Source of the DNA: Tardiphaga sp. vice304
Lineage (GTDB): Bacteria; Pseudomonadota; Alphaproteobacteria; Rhizobiales; Xanthobacteraceae
Length of the DNA stretch: 64,000 bases
Direction of reading: 5' to 3'
NCBI RefSeq assembly: GCF_007018905.1
Contig: NZ_CP041402.1
Coordinates: forward strand, 1,476,001-1,540,000
The notes below the pieces were generated by a model. The model searched no databases. It was not told the origin of the DNA and was given only the letters and a program-made list of their open reading frames with translations. Position numbers and translations under genes: made by a program. Below, one piece after another: positions 17,534 through 27,005 of the stretch (its first letter is position 1; each line of letters begins with the position of its first letter).

Positions 17534-18513
17534 GCAACTTGGTCGAGGTCCGCAATCTCAACGTCAAATTCTCCGGCGAGCGGACCGTCTACGCGGTGAA
17601 TGATCTCAGCTTCTCGCTCGGCGAGGGCGAGGTGCTTGGCCTGCTCGGCGAATCCGGCTCCGGCAAGAGCGTGACGCTGCGCGCTCTGATGCGCCTCTTG
17701 CCGAAGAAGCGAACGCAGATCACCGGCACCGTCAACGTGATGGGCAAGGACGTGCTGGCGCTCGACGACGAGGAATTGTCGGCGTTTCGCGGCCAGACGG
17801 TGTCGATGATTTTTCAGGAGCCGGCGCTGGCGCTGGACCCGGTCTATACGATCGGCCAGCAGATCGCCGAAAGCGTGATGCGCCACGAGGGCAAGAGCCA
17901 TGCGGAGGCCACCAAACGCGCGCTGGAAATGCTGGAAGTGGTCCGCATCCCTTCGGCGAAGCGAAGGCTGGATGCCTATCCGCACGAAATGTCGGGCGGC
18001 ATGCGGCAGCGCGCGATGATCGCGCTGGCGCTGGCCTGCAAGCCGAAGATCCTGCTTGCCGACGAGCCGACCACCGCGCTGGACGCCACCGTGCAGATCC
18101 AGATCCTGCTGCTGCTGCGCGAGTTGCAGCGCGAATTCGGCATGTCGATCATCTTCGTGACGCACGACATCGGCGTCGCCATCGAGATCTGCGACCGCGT
18201 CGCCGTGATGTATGCCGGGCAGATCGTGGAGCAGGGCACGCTGAGCCAGATCGTGCGCAGTGCGGTGCATCCCTATCCACGCGGCCTCCTGGCCTCTACG
18301 GTGCACGGCGCCAAGCGCGGCGCGCGGCTGGAGACCATTCCGGGCACGCCGCCCTCGCTCGACAAGGCGCCGGTGAACTGCTCGTTCGCGCCGCGCTGCA
18401 ATTTCGCGCAGCCGCGCTGCGTCGGAGCGCCACCGCCGAACGTCCTCATGGAAGGCAACCGCGTCGCGCGGTGCATTCTCGCGGAGCCGGCGGCTGTGGC
18501 GGAGGCGGTATAA
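17530..18513 (+). CDS. ABC transporter ATPase, DppD/OppD type
   Basis: A 327-residue nucleotide-binding subunit that completes the transporter. Walker A GESGSGKSV, Q-loop MIFQEPALALDPV, signature MSGGMRQR, Walker B ILLADEPTTALDA, switch His FVTHDIGVAI, and the C-terminal HPYPRGLLASTV plus Cys-rich NCSFAPRCNFAQPRC. The ATG follows GGAGCTGAC inside the amidase end (ATGA overlap). It is the last gene of the operon; a REP element follows 8 bases after the stop. Confidence 0.92.
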   Translation: MSNLVEVRNLNVKFSGERTVYAVNDLSFSLGEGEVLGLLGESGSGKSVTLRALMRLLPKKRTQITGTVNVMGKDVLALDDEELSAFRGQTVSMIFQEPALALDPVYTIGQQIAESVMRHEGKSHAEATKRALEMLEVVRIPSAKRRLDAYPHEMSGGMRQRAMIALALACKPKILLADEPTTALDATVQIQILLLLRELQREFGMSIIFVTHDIGVAIEICDRVAVMYAGQIVEQGTLSQIVRSAVHPYPRGLLASTVHGAKRGARLETIPGTPPSLDKAPVNCSFAPRCNFAQPRCVGAPPPNVLMEGNRVARCILAEPAAVAEAV

Positions 18514-18521
18514 CGGTCTCT

Positions 18522-18623
18522 CCGCCGTCATTGCGAGGAGCGAAGCGACGCGGCAATCCAGAAGCCGCAAGCGCGGCAATAGCTGGATTGATTCGTCGCA
18601 AGGGCTCCTCGCAATGACGGCGG
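18522..18623. repeat. REP-like element, GTCATTGCGAGGAGCG type
   Basis: CCGCCGTCATTGCGAGGAGC and its complement GCTCCTCGCAATGACGGCGG flank inner arms CAATCCAG / CTGGATTG. It lies between two convergent genes and could act as their bidirectional terminator. Confidence 0.85.
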
Positions 18624-18639
18624 TGAGGGCTGCGCTAAT

Positions 18640-19122
18640 CTACACGGACAAATTCTTCAGCAGAAACGTCAGCGCCGTGTGCGCGAACGCCTGCATGTTG
18701 CCGGCGCGGTCATTGCTGCCGGTCTCCAGCGTCATCACCTCGCTCCGCGGACCCGCCACCGCCATGCAGCTGTGGCCGGCGGCGTCGCCGTAGCGGTTGC
18801 CGGTGGGACCCGTTGCGCCGGTCTCCGACAATCCCCAATCGCAGGAAAATCGCTCGCGGATCTGCTTTGCCAGCAATTGCGCATAGGGCTCCGATGCCGA
18901 GCGAAGACCTTTCATGGCATCATCCGGAATATCCATCAGGATGCGGCGGGCATCGCGGGTGTAGATCACGCCGCCGCCCTGAAAATACGCCGACGCGCCG
19001 GGCACGGCGAGCAACGCCGCCGAGATCAGCCCGCCGGTGGAGGATTCCGCCACCGCGATGGTCTGCTTGCGTGCGATCAGTCTGGCGGCGATCTGCTCCG
19101 CGAGCGGGATGAGGTCTTTCAT
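18640..19122 (-). CDS. pncC: Nicotinamide-nucleotide amidohydrolase, PncC/CinA C-terminal family
   Basis: A 160-residue stand-alone CinA C-terminal domain. PncC converts NMN to nicotinic acid mononucleotide in pyridine-nucleotide salvage. The signature is AVAESSTGGLISAALLAVPGAS, with the YARRIL-type region VIYTRDARRIL and the loop ETGATGPTGNRYGDAAGHS. The start is the ATG after GAAGGAAGAAGG, giving MKDLIPLAEQIAARL; upstream codons are an open leader. The length fits stand-alone family members. Confidence 0.82.
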   Translation of the reverse strand: MKDLIPLAEQIAARLIARKQTIAVAESSTGGLISAALLAVPGASAYFQGGGVIYTRDARRILMDIPDDAMKGLRSASEPYAQLLAKQIRERFSCDWGLSETGATGPTGNRYGDAAGHSCMAVAGPRSEVMTLETGSNDRAGNMQAFAHTALTFLLKNLSV

Positions 19123-19349
19123 GTAAATCCTTCTTCCTTCTACTCCCCTTGTGCGGGGATGGTTCGACAGCGGGCGCCTAGCGCCTGTTGCGCCACGAGA
19201 AAGCTTCCGAACGCGCTGACGGTAATGGACTGCGCGACGTCCCTTCATGACGCGGAATTTCTCTGCGGGGCTCTCCCGCCCCTTTATTTGGCACCGCTTG
19301 CAGCGCAAGATGCAGATGGAAACGCCACGAGAACAAACAAGAGGTCGTC

Positions 19350-21128
19350 ATGAACGCCCGGGTCCAGATCGCCACCGAAACCGCTGCCAATGCCAGCCTG
19401 ATCGCGCCGGATACGTCCGGCATGAATTTCTATCGCGCCGATCCGGCGCTGGCGGATCTGCTGCGCATTCATTTGCCAAAAGATCTGCTCGACCATATCG
19501 CGCCGCATCTCGACCGGCTCGGCGCCCTGGTTGGCGGCCCGCTCGACGAGGCCGGGCGGATGGCCGACCGGCATGGGCCGGTGCTGCACCAGCGCGACCG
19601 GTTCGGCCGCGACGCGCAGCGCATCGAATATCATCCGGCCTATCGCGAACTGGAGCGCGCCGCGTTCGGCGAATTCGGCATCCACGCGATGTCGCACCGC
19701 AAGGGCATTCTGGGGTGGCCGCAGACCTATCCGGTCACGGCGAAGCACGCTTTCACCTTCCTGTTCAACCAGGCTGAATTCGGCATGGGGTGCCCGATCA
19801 ACGTCACCGACGGCGCGGCCAAATTGCTGTCGAAATTCGGCGACGCCGCCTTGCAGGCAAAATATCTCGACGGGCTGACGCAGACCGACATCGGCAAGCT
19901 GACGCAGGGTGGCCAGTTCATGACCGAGAAGGAGGGCGGCTCCGACGTCGGCACGCTGACGACCACCGCCGTGCAGGAAGGCGACCACTGGCGCCTGACC
20001 GGCGAGAAATGGTTTTGCTCCAATGCCGACGCCGAGATCGTGATGCTGCTGGCGCGGCCCGAGGGCGCGGTGCCGGGCACGCGCGGCGTCGGCCTGTTCC
20101 TGATGCCGCGGCACCTCGCGGACGGCTCGCAAAATCACTACCGGATCGTGCGCCTCAAGGACAAGCTCGGCACCCGCTCGATGGCCTCCGGCGAAATTAA
20201 ACTGGAGGGCGCGATCGCCTATGCGGTCGGCCGGCTCGATCGCGGCTTCGTGCAGATGGCCGAGATGGTGAATTCATCGCGTCTGTCGAACGGCGTCAAA
20301 TCGACGGCGCTGATGCGCCGGGCCTATCATGACGCGATGGCGGTGGCGCGCGGTCGCGTGGTGTTCGGCCGCCGCATCATCGACATGCCGCTGGCGCGGC
20401 GCCAGCTGATGAAGATCATGCTGCCAACCGAGCAGGCGCTGTCGATGAGCTTCCTTACCGCGGATGCGCTGGACCGTGCCGAAGCCGGCAGCCAGGACGC
20501 CGCGGCGCTTTTGCGCATCCTCACGCCGACGCTGAAATTCCGCGCCACGCGCGACGCGCGAAAGGTCTGCGGCGATGCGATGGAGATGCGCGGCGGCATC
20601 GGCTACATCGAGGAATTTGCCACCGCGCGGCTGCTGCGCGACGCGCATCTCGGGTCGATCTGGGAAGGTACCGGCAATATCGTGGCGCTCGATGCGCTGA
20701 AGCGCGCCGTCGGCCGCCACGGCGCCGAGGCGGCGCTGTCGGCGGATCTGCATGCGCGGCTGGAGGATAGTTCGAGCGTGCCGCTGGCCTGGCGCGACCG
20801 GCTGCATGGCCTCGTCGACCGCGCCATCGGCTTTGCGCGCGAGGTCGCGGCGCACGATGCCCATGAGGCCGATGCGCGGCGCGCGACCAGTTCGCTGTAC
20901 CACGTCGCAAGCGCAGTGACGCTGGCGTGGGAAGCGCACCGTATCCATGCGACGCGCGGCGACGCCCGGCGTCTGCTGCTGTCGCGTCTGGTGATCGATC
21001 ACCGGCTGAACGCGCCGGACCCGTTTGCGGTGATCGAGAGCGATACCCAGCGGGAGATCGTGGAGCATCTGTTGAGTGAACGCGACGTGAGCATGGCGGA
21101 GGCGGGGCGGCTGGTGGTAGCGAATTAA
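19350..21128 (+). CDS. Acyl-CoA dehydrogenase, AidB-like
   Basis: A 592-residue flavoprotein longer than ordinary short-chain enzymes. Residues 25-130 form an AidB-type N-terminal region (FYRADPALADLLRIHLP...HPAYRELERAAFGEFGIHAM). The FAD-binding middle has GGQFMTEKEGGSDVGTLTTTA and LTGEKWFCSNADAE. The C-terminal helical domain includes CGDAMEMRGGIGYIEEF and LGSIWEGTGNIVALDALKRA. The ribosome site AGAGG lies 5 bases before ATG. AidB proteins are linked to alkylation stress, but this branch may act on unknown acyl substrates. Divergent from pncC. Confidence 0.85.
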   Translation: MNARVQIATETAANASLIAPDTSGMNFYRADPALADLLRIHLPKDLLDHIAPHLDRLGALVGGPLDEAGRMADRHGPVLHQRDRFGRDAQRIEYHPAYRELERAAFGEFGIHAMSHRKGILGWPQTYPVTAKHAFTFLFNQAEFGMGCPINVTDGAAKLLSKFGDAALQAKYLDGLTQTDIGKLTQGGQFMTEKEGGSDVGTLTTTAVQEGDHWRLTGEKWFCSNADAEIVMLLARPEGAVPGTRGVGLFLMPRHLADGSQNHYRIVRLKDKLGTRSMASGEIKLEGAIAYAVGRLDRGFVQMAEMVNSSRLSNGVKSTALMRRAYHDAMAVARGRVVFGRRIIDMPLARRQLMKIMLPTEQALSMSFLTADALDRAEAGSQDAAALLRILTPTLKFRATRDARKVCGDAMEMRGGIGYIEEFATARLLRDAHLGSIWEGTGNIVALDALKRAVGRHGAEAALSADLHARLEDSSSVPLAWRDRLHGLVDRAIGFAREVAAHDAHEADARRATSSLYHVASAVTLAWEAHRIHATRGDARRLLLSRLVIDHRLNAPDPFAVIESDTQREIVEHLLSERDVSMAEAGRLVVAN

Positions 21129-21135
21129 CGAAGCC

Positions 21136-21268
21136 GTTTCCCGGACGCGCTGCAGCGTGAAACGCTGCTGCGCAGATCCGGGATCCCGGTCTGGCAATCT
21201 ACCACACCGGGACCCCGGATCAGCGGCGCACCAGCCCGCAAGTGCGGGCCAGTGCGCAGCATCCGGGG
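21136..21268. repeat. Intergenic repeat, CCGGACGCGCTGCAGCG type
   Basis: Contains nested inverted repeats: CGCTGCAGCG, GATCCGGGATC, CCACACCGGGACCCCGGATC and CCCGCAAGTGCGGG, ending GCATCCGGGG. It is a mosaic of short palindromes between convergent genes. Not coding. Confidence 0.7.
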
Positions 21269-21276
21269 AACGTAGA

Positions 21277-22743
21277 TCAAAACCCCTTCGGCGCAACGAA
21301 GCCGCCGAATGCCTGCTCGATCAATTCGGCCAGCTTCAGCGGCGTGCGGTCTTCCAGCCAAGGGCCGATGATCTGCATTCCGATCGGCAGGCCGTCCGCT
21401 GACATCGCCACCGGGATCGCCGTCGCGGGCAGGCCGGGCAGGGTCGCGATGCCCGGCCAGATCAGCTGATCGACGTAAGGATAGGCCTGGCCGTCGATGT
21501 CGATGACGCGCTTGTTCTGGTTCGGCTCGTGATCGTGCGGATAGGCCGGGGTCGGCATCACTGGACAGATCACGGCGTCGAATTGCGCGAACAGCGCGCG
21601 CCACTGGGCGCGCAGCCGGTTGCGGCCGGCGTCCGCGGCCAGCCAGTCGCGATGCGTCAGCACGGCGCCGCGCAACCGTTCGGCGGCGAGGCTGGTGTCG
21701 GCGGGGTCGAGTTTGGCGGCGCGCTCTTGCGTTGCGGCATAGACATCGGCCGGCGAGGATGCCTCGAGCAGCGCGATCAGCATCCGCATATACAGCCGCG
21801 CGCCGTCGGTCAGGTCAGGCAGCAGCGGGCTCGCGCGGGACACGGACGCGCCCGCTTTGGTCAAATTCGCCGCCAGCGTCTCGACCGCGCCGCGCACGCT
21901 GGCCGCGGTCCCGATCAGGGGATGGGTGTCGAGCACCAGCACGCGAAAATCCTTCAGCGCGGCGTGTCGCGCGGGCGGCAGAGCGAGCCGGTAGCCGACG
22001 CCCTCGTGCCAGGGATCGGGGCCGGCGATGACGTCGAGCGTCAGCGTCAGATCGGCAGCGCAGCGCGCCATCGGGCCGATCACCGAGAGATCGCGGGTCG
22101 GCGGCAGCGGCGGGAATGGTGGCGGGACATGACCGCGCGACGCCGCCAGATGCAGGGTCGGCTTGTGGGCGTAGATGCCGCAATAATGGCCGGGCACGCG
22201 CAGCGAGCCACCGATGTCGGAGCCGAGCGATAGCGCGCCATAGCCCGCCGCCAGCGCCGCCGAGGAGCCGCCGGACGAGCCGCCCGGGGTGCGGCCGAGG
22301 TCGAACGGATTGCCGGTGGTGCCGTAGATGTCATTGTAGCTCTGCCAGTCGCCGAGCCCGATCGGCACGTTGGTCTTGCCGAGGATGACGCCGCCGGCGT
22401 CTTTCACCCGGGTGATCGCCAGCGCGTCTTCCGCAGCGACAAAATCCTTCTGCGCCGGAAAGCCCCAGGTGGTTGGCAGGCCGGCGACGTTGAAGGATTC
22501 CTTCACCGTCATGGGAATGCCGAGCAGCGGCCAGCTCTCGCCGCGCGCTAGGGCTGCGTCGGCCGCATGGGCGGCGTCGAGCCCGCGTTCGAAATCCCGC
22601 ACGCAGACGGCGTTGACCTGGCCGTCATGCTTCTCGATCTGCGCGATGGCGTCCTGCGCCAGCTCAACGGCGGAAACCTGCCGGGCCTTCAAGGCCTCGG
22701 ACATCTCGGTGGCGGTCGCGAAAACGGACAGGGACGCGGTCAA
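21277..22743 (-). CDS. Amidase, amidase-signature family
   Basis: A 488-residue amidase-signature enzyme. Lys in TVKESFNVAGLPTTWG, Gly-Ser loop TPGGSSGGSSAALAAGYG, cis-Ser in LGSDIGGSLRVPGHYCGIY. The C-terminus keeps PAYPHDHEPNQNKR and the conserved LPIGMQIIGPWLEDR. No signal peptide. It stands alone on the minus strand, convergent with the AidB-like gene, and its sequence is only distantly like the operon amidase. The substrate is not evident; the VKESFN...WG pattern is common in aryl-amide-active relatives, which does not prove the activity. Confidence 0.87.
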   Translation of the reverse strand: MTASLSVFATATEMSEALKARQVSAVELAQDAIAQIEKHDGQVNAVCVRDFERGLDAAHAADAALARGESWPLLGIPMTVKESFNVAGLPTTWGFPAQKDFVAAEDALAITRVKDAGGVILGKTNVPIGLGDWQSYNDIYGTTGNPFDLGRTPGGSSGGSSAALAAGYGALSLGSDIGGSLRVPGHYCGIYAHKPTLHLAASRGHVPPPFPPLPPTRDLSVIGPMARCAADLTLTLDVIAGPDPWHEGVGYRLALPPARHAALKDFRVLVLDTHPLIGTAASVRGAVETLAANLTKAGASVSRASPLLPDLTDGARLYMRMLIALLEASSPADVYAATQERAAKLDPADTSLAAERLRGAVLTHRDWLAADAGRNRLRAQWRALFAQFDAVICPVMPTPAYPHDHEPNQNKRVIDIDGQAYPYVDQLIWPGIATLPGLPATAIPVAMSADGLPIGMQIIGPWLEDRTPLKLAELIEQAFGGFVAPKGF

Positions 22744-22840
22744 GGCAAACTCCTGATGACGGATGAATCGTCACGAGAGTGCAAAGTCCGGCCGCCCGGC
22801 GCAAGCGTAGCGCCATGTCGGCACCGTCGGCACCCATGTC

Positions 22841-24190
22841 TTAGACCGACAGCGAATGCTTGCCGGCCACCGGATTGAGATAGGCGTCAAACCGGGCGCA
22901 GATGTTGCGCACGAACGGGCGACCGCGCGCGGTCAGCCGGAAGCCGGTCGCGGTGGGCTCGATGAAGCCGTCGGAATCGTCCGACACGATCGCGTCGGCT
23001 TCCTGCAGCACACCACTCGCGGTATCGCCGAACATCTGCCGGACGGCCGTGCCGGAAAATTCGAAGTCGCACATCAGGCGTTCGATCACGTAAGCGCGCA
23101 GCCGGTCGTCGGGCGCCAGCGCCCGGCCGCGCGCGGTGGCCAGTCCGTTCGCAGCGACGCGTTTGGCGTAGTCGGCGACCGCGACGGCGTTCTGCACGTA
23201 GCCTTGCGGCAGCTTGCCGATCGCCGAGGCGCCGAGTCCGATCAGGGCTTCCGTGCTGTCGGTGGTGTAGCCCTGGAAATTCCGGTTGAGCGGCTGCGTC
23301 GACAGGCTGTCTTCGCGGCGCGCGAAATGGTCGAGGCCGAGTTGCTGGTAGCCGGCCGCTTCGAGCATGGTCGTGACCTGACGCGCCATCGCGAACCGCT
23401 CGATGGCCCCGGGCAGTGCCGCCTCGTCGATCAGCTTCTGGTTGGACGCCCGGCCCGGCAGGTGCGCGTAGCCGAACATCGCGATCCGGTCGGGCGAAAG
23501 TTCCAGCACCTGCTCGATGGTGCGCGACAGGCTCTCCAGGGTCTGGTGCGGCAGCCCGTACACCAGATCGAAATTGACCGAGGTCACGCCGCGATCGCGG
23601 AACATGTCCACCGTGGTCCGGGTGATGTCGAACCCCTGCAGGCGGCCGATCGCGGCCTGCACGACGGGATCGAAATCCTGCACGCCGATCGAGATCCGGT
23701 TGACGCCGGCGCCGACCATGGCGTCGGCCTTGGCCACGGTCATCAGCCGGGGATCGATTTCGATGGCAAATTCCGCCGCGGGGTCAAACCGGAAATTGTG
23801 CCGGAACGTCTGGCCCAGCCGCGTAATGTCGGCGGCCGACAGGATGTCCGGCGAACCGCCGCCCCAGTGCAGATGCATGACGCGGTGCCCGCTCGGAAGC
23901 AGCCCGGCGACCGTCGCGATCTCCGCTTCCACCGTGTCGAGGTAGCGCGCCACGGGTTCGTAGCGGTGGGTCGCCTTGGTGCTGCAGGCGCAATACCAGC
24001 ACAGGTCGTTGCAGAACGGAATATGCAGGTACAGCGACAGTGCCGCATTGTCCTCAAGCGCGCCCAGCCATGCGCGATAATCTGCGGGGGCCGTCGGGAC
24101 GAAATGATTGGCCGTGGGATAGCTGGTGTAGCGCGGCAGCGGCGCTGCGCGGCGCATTACCAGCGCCTCATCGATCAAGGAAACGGTCAT
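22841..24190 (-). CDS. hemN: Oxygen-independent coproporphyrinogen III oxidase
   Basis: A 449-residue radical-SAM enzyme that decarboxylates coproporphyrinogen III in haem synthesis when oxygen is low. The 4Fe-4S motif is CNDLCWYCACSTK (CxxxCxxC plus a fourth Cys) in YLHIPFCNDLCWYC. Other family marks: HLHWGGGSPDILS, AIEIDPRLM, NRISIGVQDFDP, NFDLVYGLPHQT, LGLDHFARREDS and NFQGYTT. The length and the NFQGYTT region fit true HemN. A FixK/FNR-type box lies about 72-85 bases upstream, which matches the anaerobic induction known for hemN in this group. Confidence 0.94.
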   Translation of the reverse strand: MTVSLIDEALVMRRAAPLPRYTSYPTANHFVPTAPADYRAWLGALEDNAALSLYLHIPFCNDLCWYCACSTKATHRYEPVARYLDTVEAEIATVAGLLPSGHRVMHLHWGGGSPDILSAADITRLGQTFRHNFRFDPAAEFAIEIDPRLMTVAKADAMVGAGVNRISIGVQDFDPVVQAAIGRLQGFDITRTTVDMFRDRGVTSVNFDLVYGLPHQTLESLSRTIEQVLELSPDRIAMFGYAHLPGRASNQKLIDEAALPGAIERFAMARQVTTMLEAAGYQQLGLDHFARREDSLSTQPLNRNFQGYTTDSTEALIGLGASAIGKLPQGYVQNAVAVADYAKRVAANGLATARGRALAPDDRLRAYVIERLMCDFEFSGTAVRQMFGDTASGVLQEADAIVSDDSDGFIEPTATGFRLTARGRPFVRNICARFDAYLNPVAGKHSLSV

Positions 24191-24261
24191 CTGTGGCTCC
24201 GCGGATGCGCCTCCGCACGGTCGGCTTTTGGAGCAGGATACCGGGCGCAGCCGCGGGCAGG

Positions 24262-24275
24262 ATGATCTAAATCAA
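24262..24275 (-). promoter_or_regulatory. FixK/FNR-type box upstream of hemN
   Basis: On the minus strand the site reads TTGATTTAGATCAT, matching TTGAT-N4-ATCAA at 9 of 10 fixed positions. Its centre is about 79 bases before the hemN start codon, a plausible activating distance for a FixK-type CRP/FNR protein. Confidence 0.75.
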
Positions 24276-24703
24276 GCCTGTCCCGGGCCTGCCGGCTGGC
24301 ATTGGTCCGGTACAGCCGGCCGGGATCGCTGCCCGGTGGGCTGTGCGGTGCGGGTTAGCCCGCCGGACCCGAACTCCGCTATGGCATCTCGCCGTTCCCG
24401 ACACGCAGCGTTTGGCCAAGGTTAATGCCGGCGTGGTCGGCAGACCTGGCTTGGGCCGTCGCACAGGACATCGGGCGGCGATGGCCGTCGTTCAAACGTT
24501 CACGGCCGCAACGACTTGCACGGTGGCGAACATAGCGGGTTGGCCAGCAGGCACGGACGCCAGTCCCGTAGTTGTACGGTCCGATAACTTTACGAGCCCT
24601 GTTATCGCTTACCGTAGCTAAGTGGTTCTGGGTTCCGGCATTTTCCGCGAATCGGTTTGCACTTCGCGCGCTTGATTAGCGCTACCAAACTACTGGAGCG
24701 CCC
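24276..24703. other. Intergenic region without a recognisable gene
   Basis: 428 bases between the hemN control region and the MCP relic. Short open frames exist on both strands but have no ribosome site, no recognisable residues and overlapping rivals. The last 35 bases carry a GGAG ribosome site for the relic; the promoter presumably lies just before it. Nothing else is evident. Confidence 0.5.
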
Positions 24704-24856
24704 ATGTCCTGGCTGAACAATTTCAAGATCAATTTCAAAATTGGTCTGATCGTCGCCTCGGCACAGGTGCTGTCGGCGGCGCAGCTTTTGTCGCAGGACA
24801 GCGAGCGGCTGAAGGCTGAAGTCGGCAGGTTCCTGAATTCGGTTCGCGCGGCGTAA
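24704..24856 (+). pseudogene. Internally deleted methyl-accepting chemotaxis protein relic (50 codons)
   Basis: The peptide begins MSWLNNFKINFKIGLIVAS, an MCP N-terminus with the start of the first membrane helix, and continues directly into [22 protein letters not shown] and RFLNSVRAA. The second part is the extreme C-terminus of an MCP: it matches the last 32 residues of the complete MCP 90 bases downstream with only a few changes, and the DNA is nearly identical there. About 600 codons, covering the sensor, HAMP and signalling domains, are missing, yet the frame stays open from ATG to TAA and the ribosome site GGAG is intact. It is best explained by an in-frame deletion inside a former MCP gene. 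It may still be translated as a micro-protein. Confidence 0.85.
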
Positions 24857-24865
24857 TCGATCCAC

Positions 24866-24915
24866 GCATCTGGCACCGGGTCGGGGAAGCGCTTTCCCGA
24901 CCAGGTGTCAGATGC
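24866..24915. repeat. 50-bp loopless inverted repeat
   Basis: Two 25-base arms abut with no loop and pair at 22 of 25 positions; the first starts GCATCTGGCACC and the second ends GGTGTCAGATGC, with AAGC/GCTT at the centre. It lies 10 bases after the MCP relic and 33 before the next MCP. No T tract follows, so it may be a cruciform-forming or RNA-stability element as well as a terminator. Confidence 0.7.
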
Positions 24916-24948
24916 TGAATACCCAAAGTTCACATCAAAGGTAGTGAA

Positions 24949-26973
24949 ATGAGCAAGTTAAACCGCATTGGATACAAGCTCGGTCTCGCCGGCCTTTTCG
25001 GCATCATATTGTCGATCGGCGGCGTCGCCAGCCAGAGGAGTGCGGAAAGCTCGCTTGCCGATGTCAATCAGCGCAGGGATACCCAGCAGACCATCTCCGA
25101 GCAGGTGCTCACGGCCGCGATCGGATTTCGGCGACTTCAGTTGATCGGCAAGGACATTCGTTATGCGAAGAATGTGGCCGAGATCGACCAAGGCCAGACG
25201 GATATCCCTGCGGCCAAAGCCTTGTATGAGAAGCCGCTGGATACCGCGATCGGTCTGACTTTGAACCCGGAAAACAGGTCGCGGTTCGAGATGATCAAGT
25301 CGCTGGCCACCGACTACAGCCTGGCCGTCGATGAACTGGCGAAGATGGGACGCACGAAACTGGATTTGCTCGCTGCCGGCAACGCTCAAACGACAAGCTG
25401 GAATGCACAACTTGATGCGTTGTTCGCATCCGCGGCGGTGAAACAGGATTCCAACCGCCTCGGTATCGAGCGCGATCTGCAGCAGGCCAGCGCGATGTTC
25501 AATGCCATTGCCGGTTGGCGGCTCGCCACAGCGGGAGAGCAGGGACTTGCGACATTGATTTCCGGCGGCGAGGCGAAGATCGCCGAGATCCTGGCGCGCG
25601 GCAGCGCATTGGCCGGCGATCCGGCAACCCGTCGTGAAATCGAAACACTCGCGCCCATCATGAAAGCGTTAATCGCGACGTCGATCCAGTTGATAAAGAT
25701 CGACGAGAACTCGACCAAATTGATTGAGAGCCGGGCGCTGCCCGCCGCCAATCGCGGTTCGGAACTCATCACCGCGTCGCTGGTGGTTGCGCGAAAGACG
25801 GTGGCCGACGCGAAAGAATTGACGGCGGTGGAGACGCTGCAAGCCAGCCGTATCAACCTCGCATTGTCGCTTCTGGTCGTGCTGTCGATCATCGGTTCCG
25901 TGCTGTTTGCCTTCTTTGGCGTCGCCAGGCCGATGACGCGGCTCAATGATGCCATGGGCAGGATTGCGAAGGGGGAGACCGAAGTGGTCATCCCCGGTGC
26001 AGATCGCGGTGACGAAGTCGGCGACATGGCCAAGACGATCACCGTGATCCGCGAGAATGCCGAGCTGTCGGCGCGCGCCGAGGCAGATGCCCAGCGGCTC
26101 CAGGACACCAGAGGCGCCGCGCAGCGCAAGGCCGAGATGACGAAACTGGCGAATGATTTCGAAGGCGCCGTCGGGAAAATCATCCAGACCGTGTCGTCGG
26201 CCTCGACCGAACTCGAAGCCTCCGCCAATACGCTTTCGTCCACGGCCGTGCGCGCCCAGCAACAGACCTCGGTGGTGGCTGCGGCTTCCGAAGAAGCTTC
26301 GGCCAATGTGCAGTCCGTCGCTTCTGCGACGGAAGAAATGGCCTCCTCGGTCAATGAGATCAGCCGTCAGGTGCAGGAATCCTCGCGCATCGCCAATGAG
26401 GCGGTGGATCAGGCGCGCACCACCAACGACCGCGTCGGCGAACTGGCCAAGGCGGCTAGCCGGATCGGCGACGTCGTCGAACTGATCAACAACATCGCCG
26501 GCCAGACCAATCTGCTGGCACTCAACGCCACCATCGAGGCGGCGCGCGCCGGCGAGGCCGGTCGCGGCTTTGCCGTGGTGGCGTCGGAAGTAAAGGCGCT
26601 GGCCGAGCAGACCGCCAAGGCCACCGGCGAGATCAGCATGCAGATCTCCGGCATCCAGAACGCGACCCAGGAGTCGGTGGCCGCGATCAAGCAGATCGGC
26701 GACACCATCGGCCGCATGTCGGAGATCGCCTCGACCATCGCGGCTGCGGTGGAAGAACAGGGCGCGGCGACCCAGGAAATCTCCCGCAACGTGCAGCAGG
26801 CCGCGCACGGAACCACCCAGGTCAGTTCGAACATCGGTGACGTGCAACGCGGCGCGTCGGAGACCGGCTCGGCCTCGGCGCAGGTGCTGTCGGCGGCGCA
26901 GCTCTTGTCGCATGACAGCGAGCGGCTGAAGTCGGAAGTCAGCCGCTTCCTGAATACGGTGCGCGCAGCGTAG
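24949..26973 (+). CDS. Methyl-accepting chemotaxis protein (674 aa)
   Basis: Transmembrane chemoreceptor. TM1 about residues 8-28 ([20 protein letters not shown]), a helical periplasmic sensor of about 270 residues, TM2 about 303-325 ([20 protein letters not shown]), a HAMP domain ([24 protein letters not shown]), then the signalling domain. The hairpin tip reads [50 protein letters not shown] in the usual order. No C-terminal CheR pentapeptide is present. The signalling domain DNA is close to that of the next MCP, so the two are paralogues with unrelated sensors. The ligand is unknown. Confidence 0.93.
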   Translation: MSKLNRIGYKLGLAGLFGIILSIGGVASQRSAESSLADVNQRRDTQQTISEQVLTAAIGFRRLQLIGKDIRYAKNVAEIDQGQTDIPAAKALYEKPLDTAIGLTLNPENRSRFEMIKSLATDYSLAVDELAKMGRTKLDLLAAGNAQTTSWNAQLDALFASAAVKQDSNRLGIERDLQQASAMFNAIAGWRLATAGEQGLATLISGGEAKIAEILARGSALAGDPATRREIETLAPIMKALIATSIQLIKIDENSTKLIESRALPAANRGSELITASLVVARKTVADAKELTAVETLQASRINLALSLLVVLSIIGSVLFAFFGVARPMTRLNDAMGRIAKGETEVVIPGADRGDEVGDMAKTITVIRENAELSARAEADAQRLQDTRGAAQRKAEMTKLANDFEGAVGKIIQTVSSASTELEASANTLSSTAVRAQQQTSVVAAASEEASANVQSVASATEEMASSVNEISRQVQESSRIANEAVDQARTTNDRVGELAKAASRIGDVVELINNIAGQTNLLALNATIEAARAGEAGRGFAVVASEVKALAEQTAKATGEISMQISGIQNATQESVAAIKQIGDTIGRMSEIASTIAAAVEEQGAATQEISRNVQQAAHGTTQVSSNIGDVQRGASETGSASAQVLSAAQLLSHDSERLKSEVSRFLNTVRAA

Positions 26974-27005
26974 TCGGCGGACACCGACGCCCCCCATCGG
27001 ATCGG

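Noticed and set aside
24343..24621. 92-codon plus-strand frame upstream of the MCP relic
   Set aside because: No ribosome site, rival frames on both strands, and no recognisable sequence.
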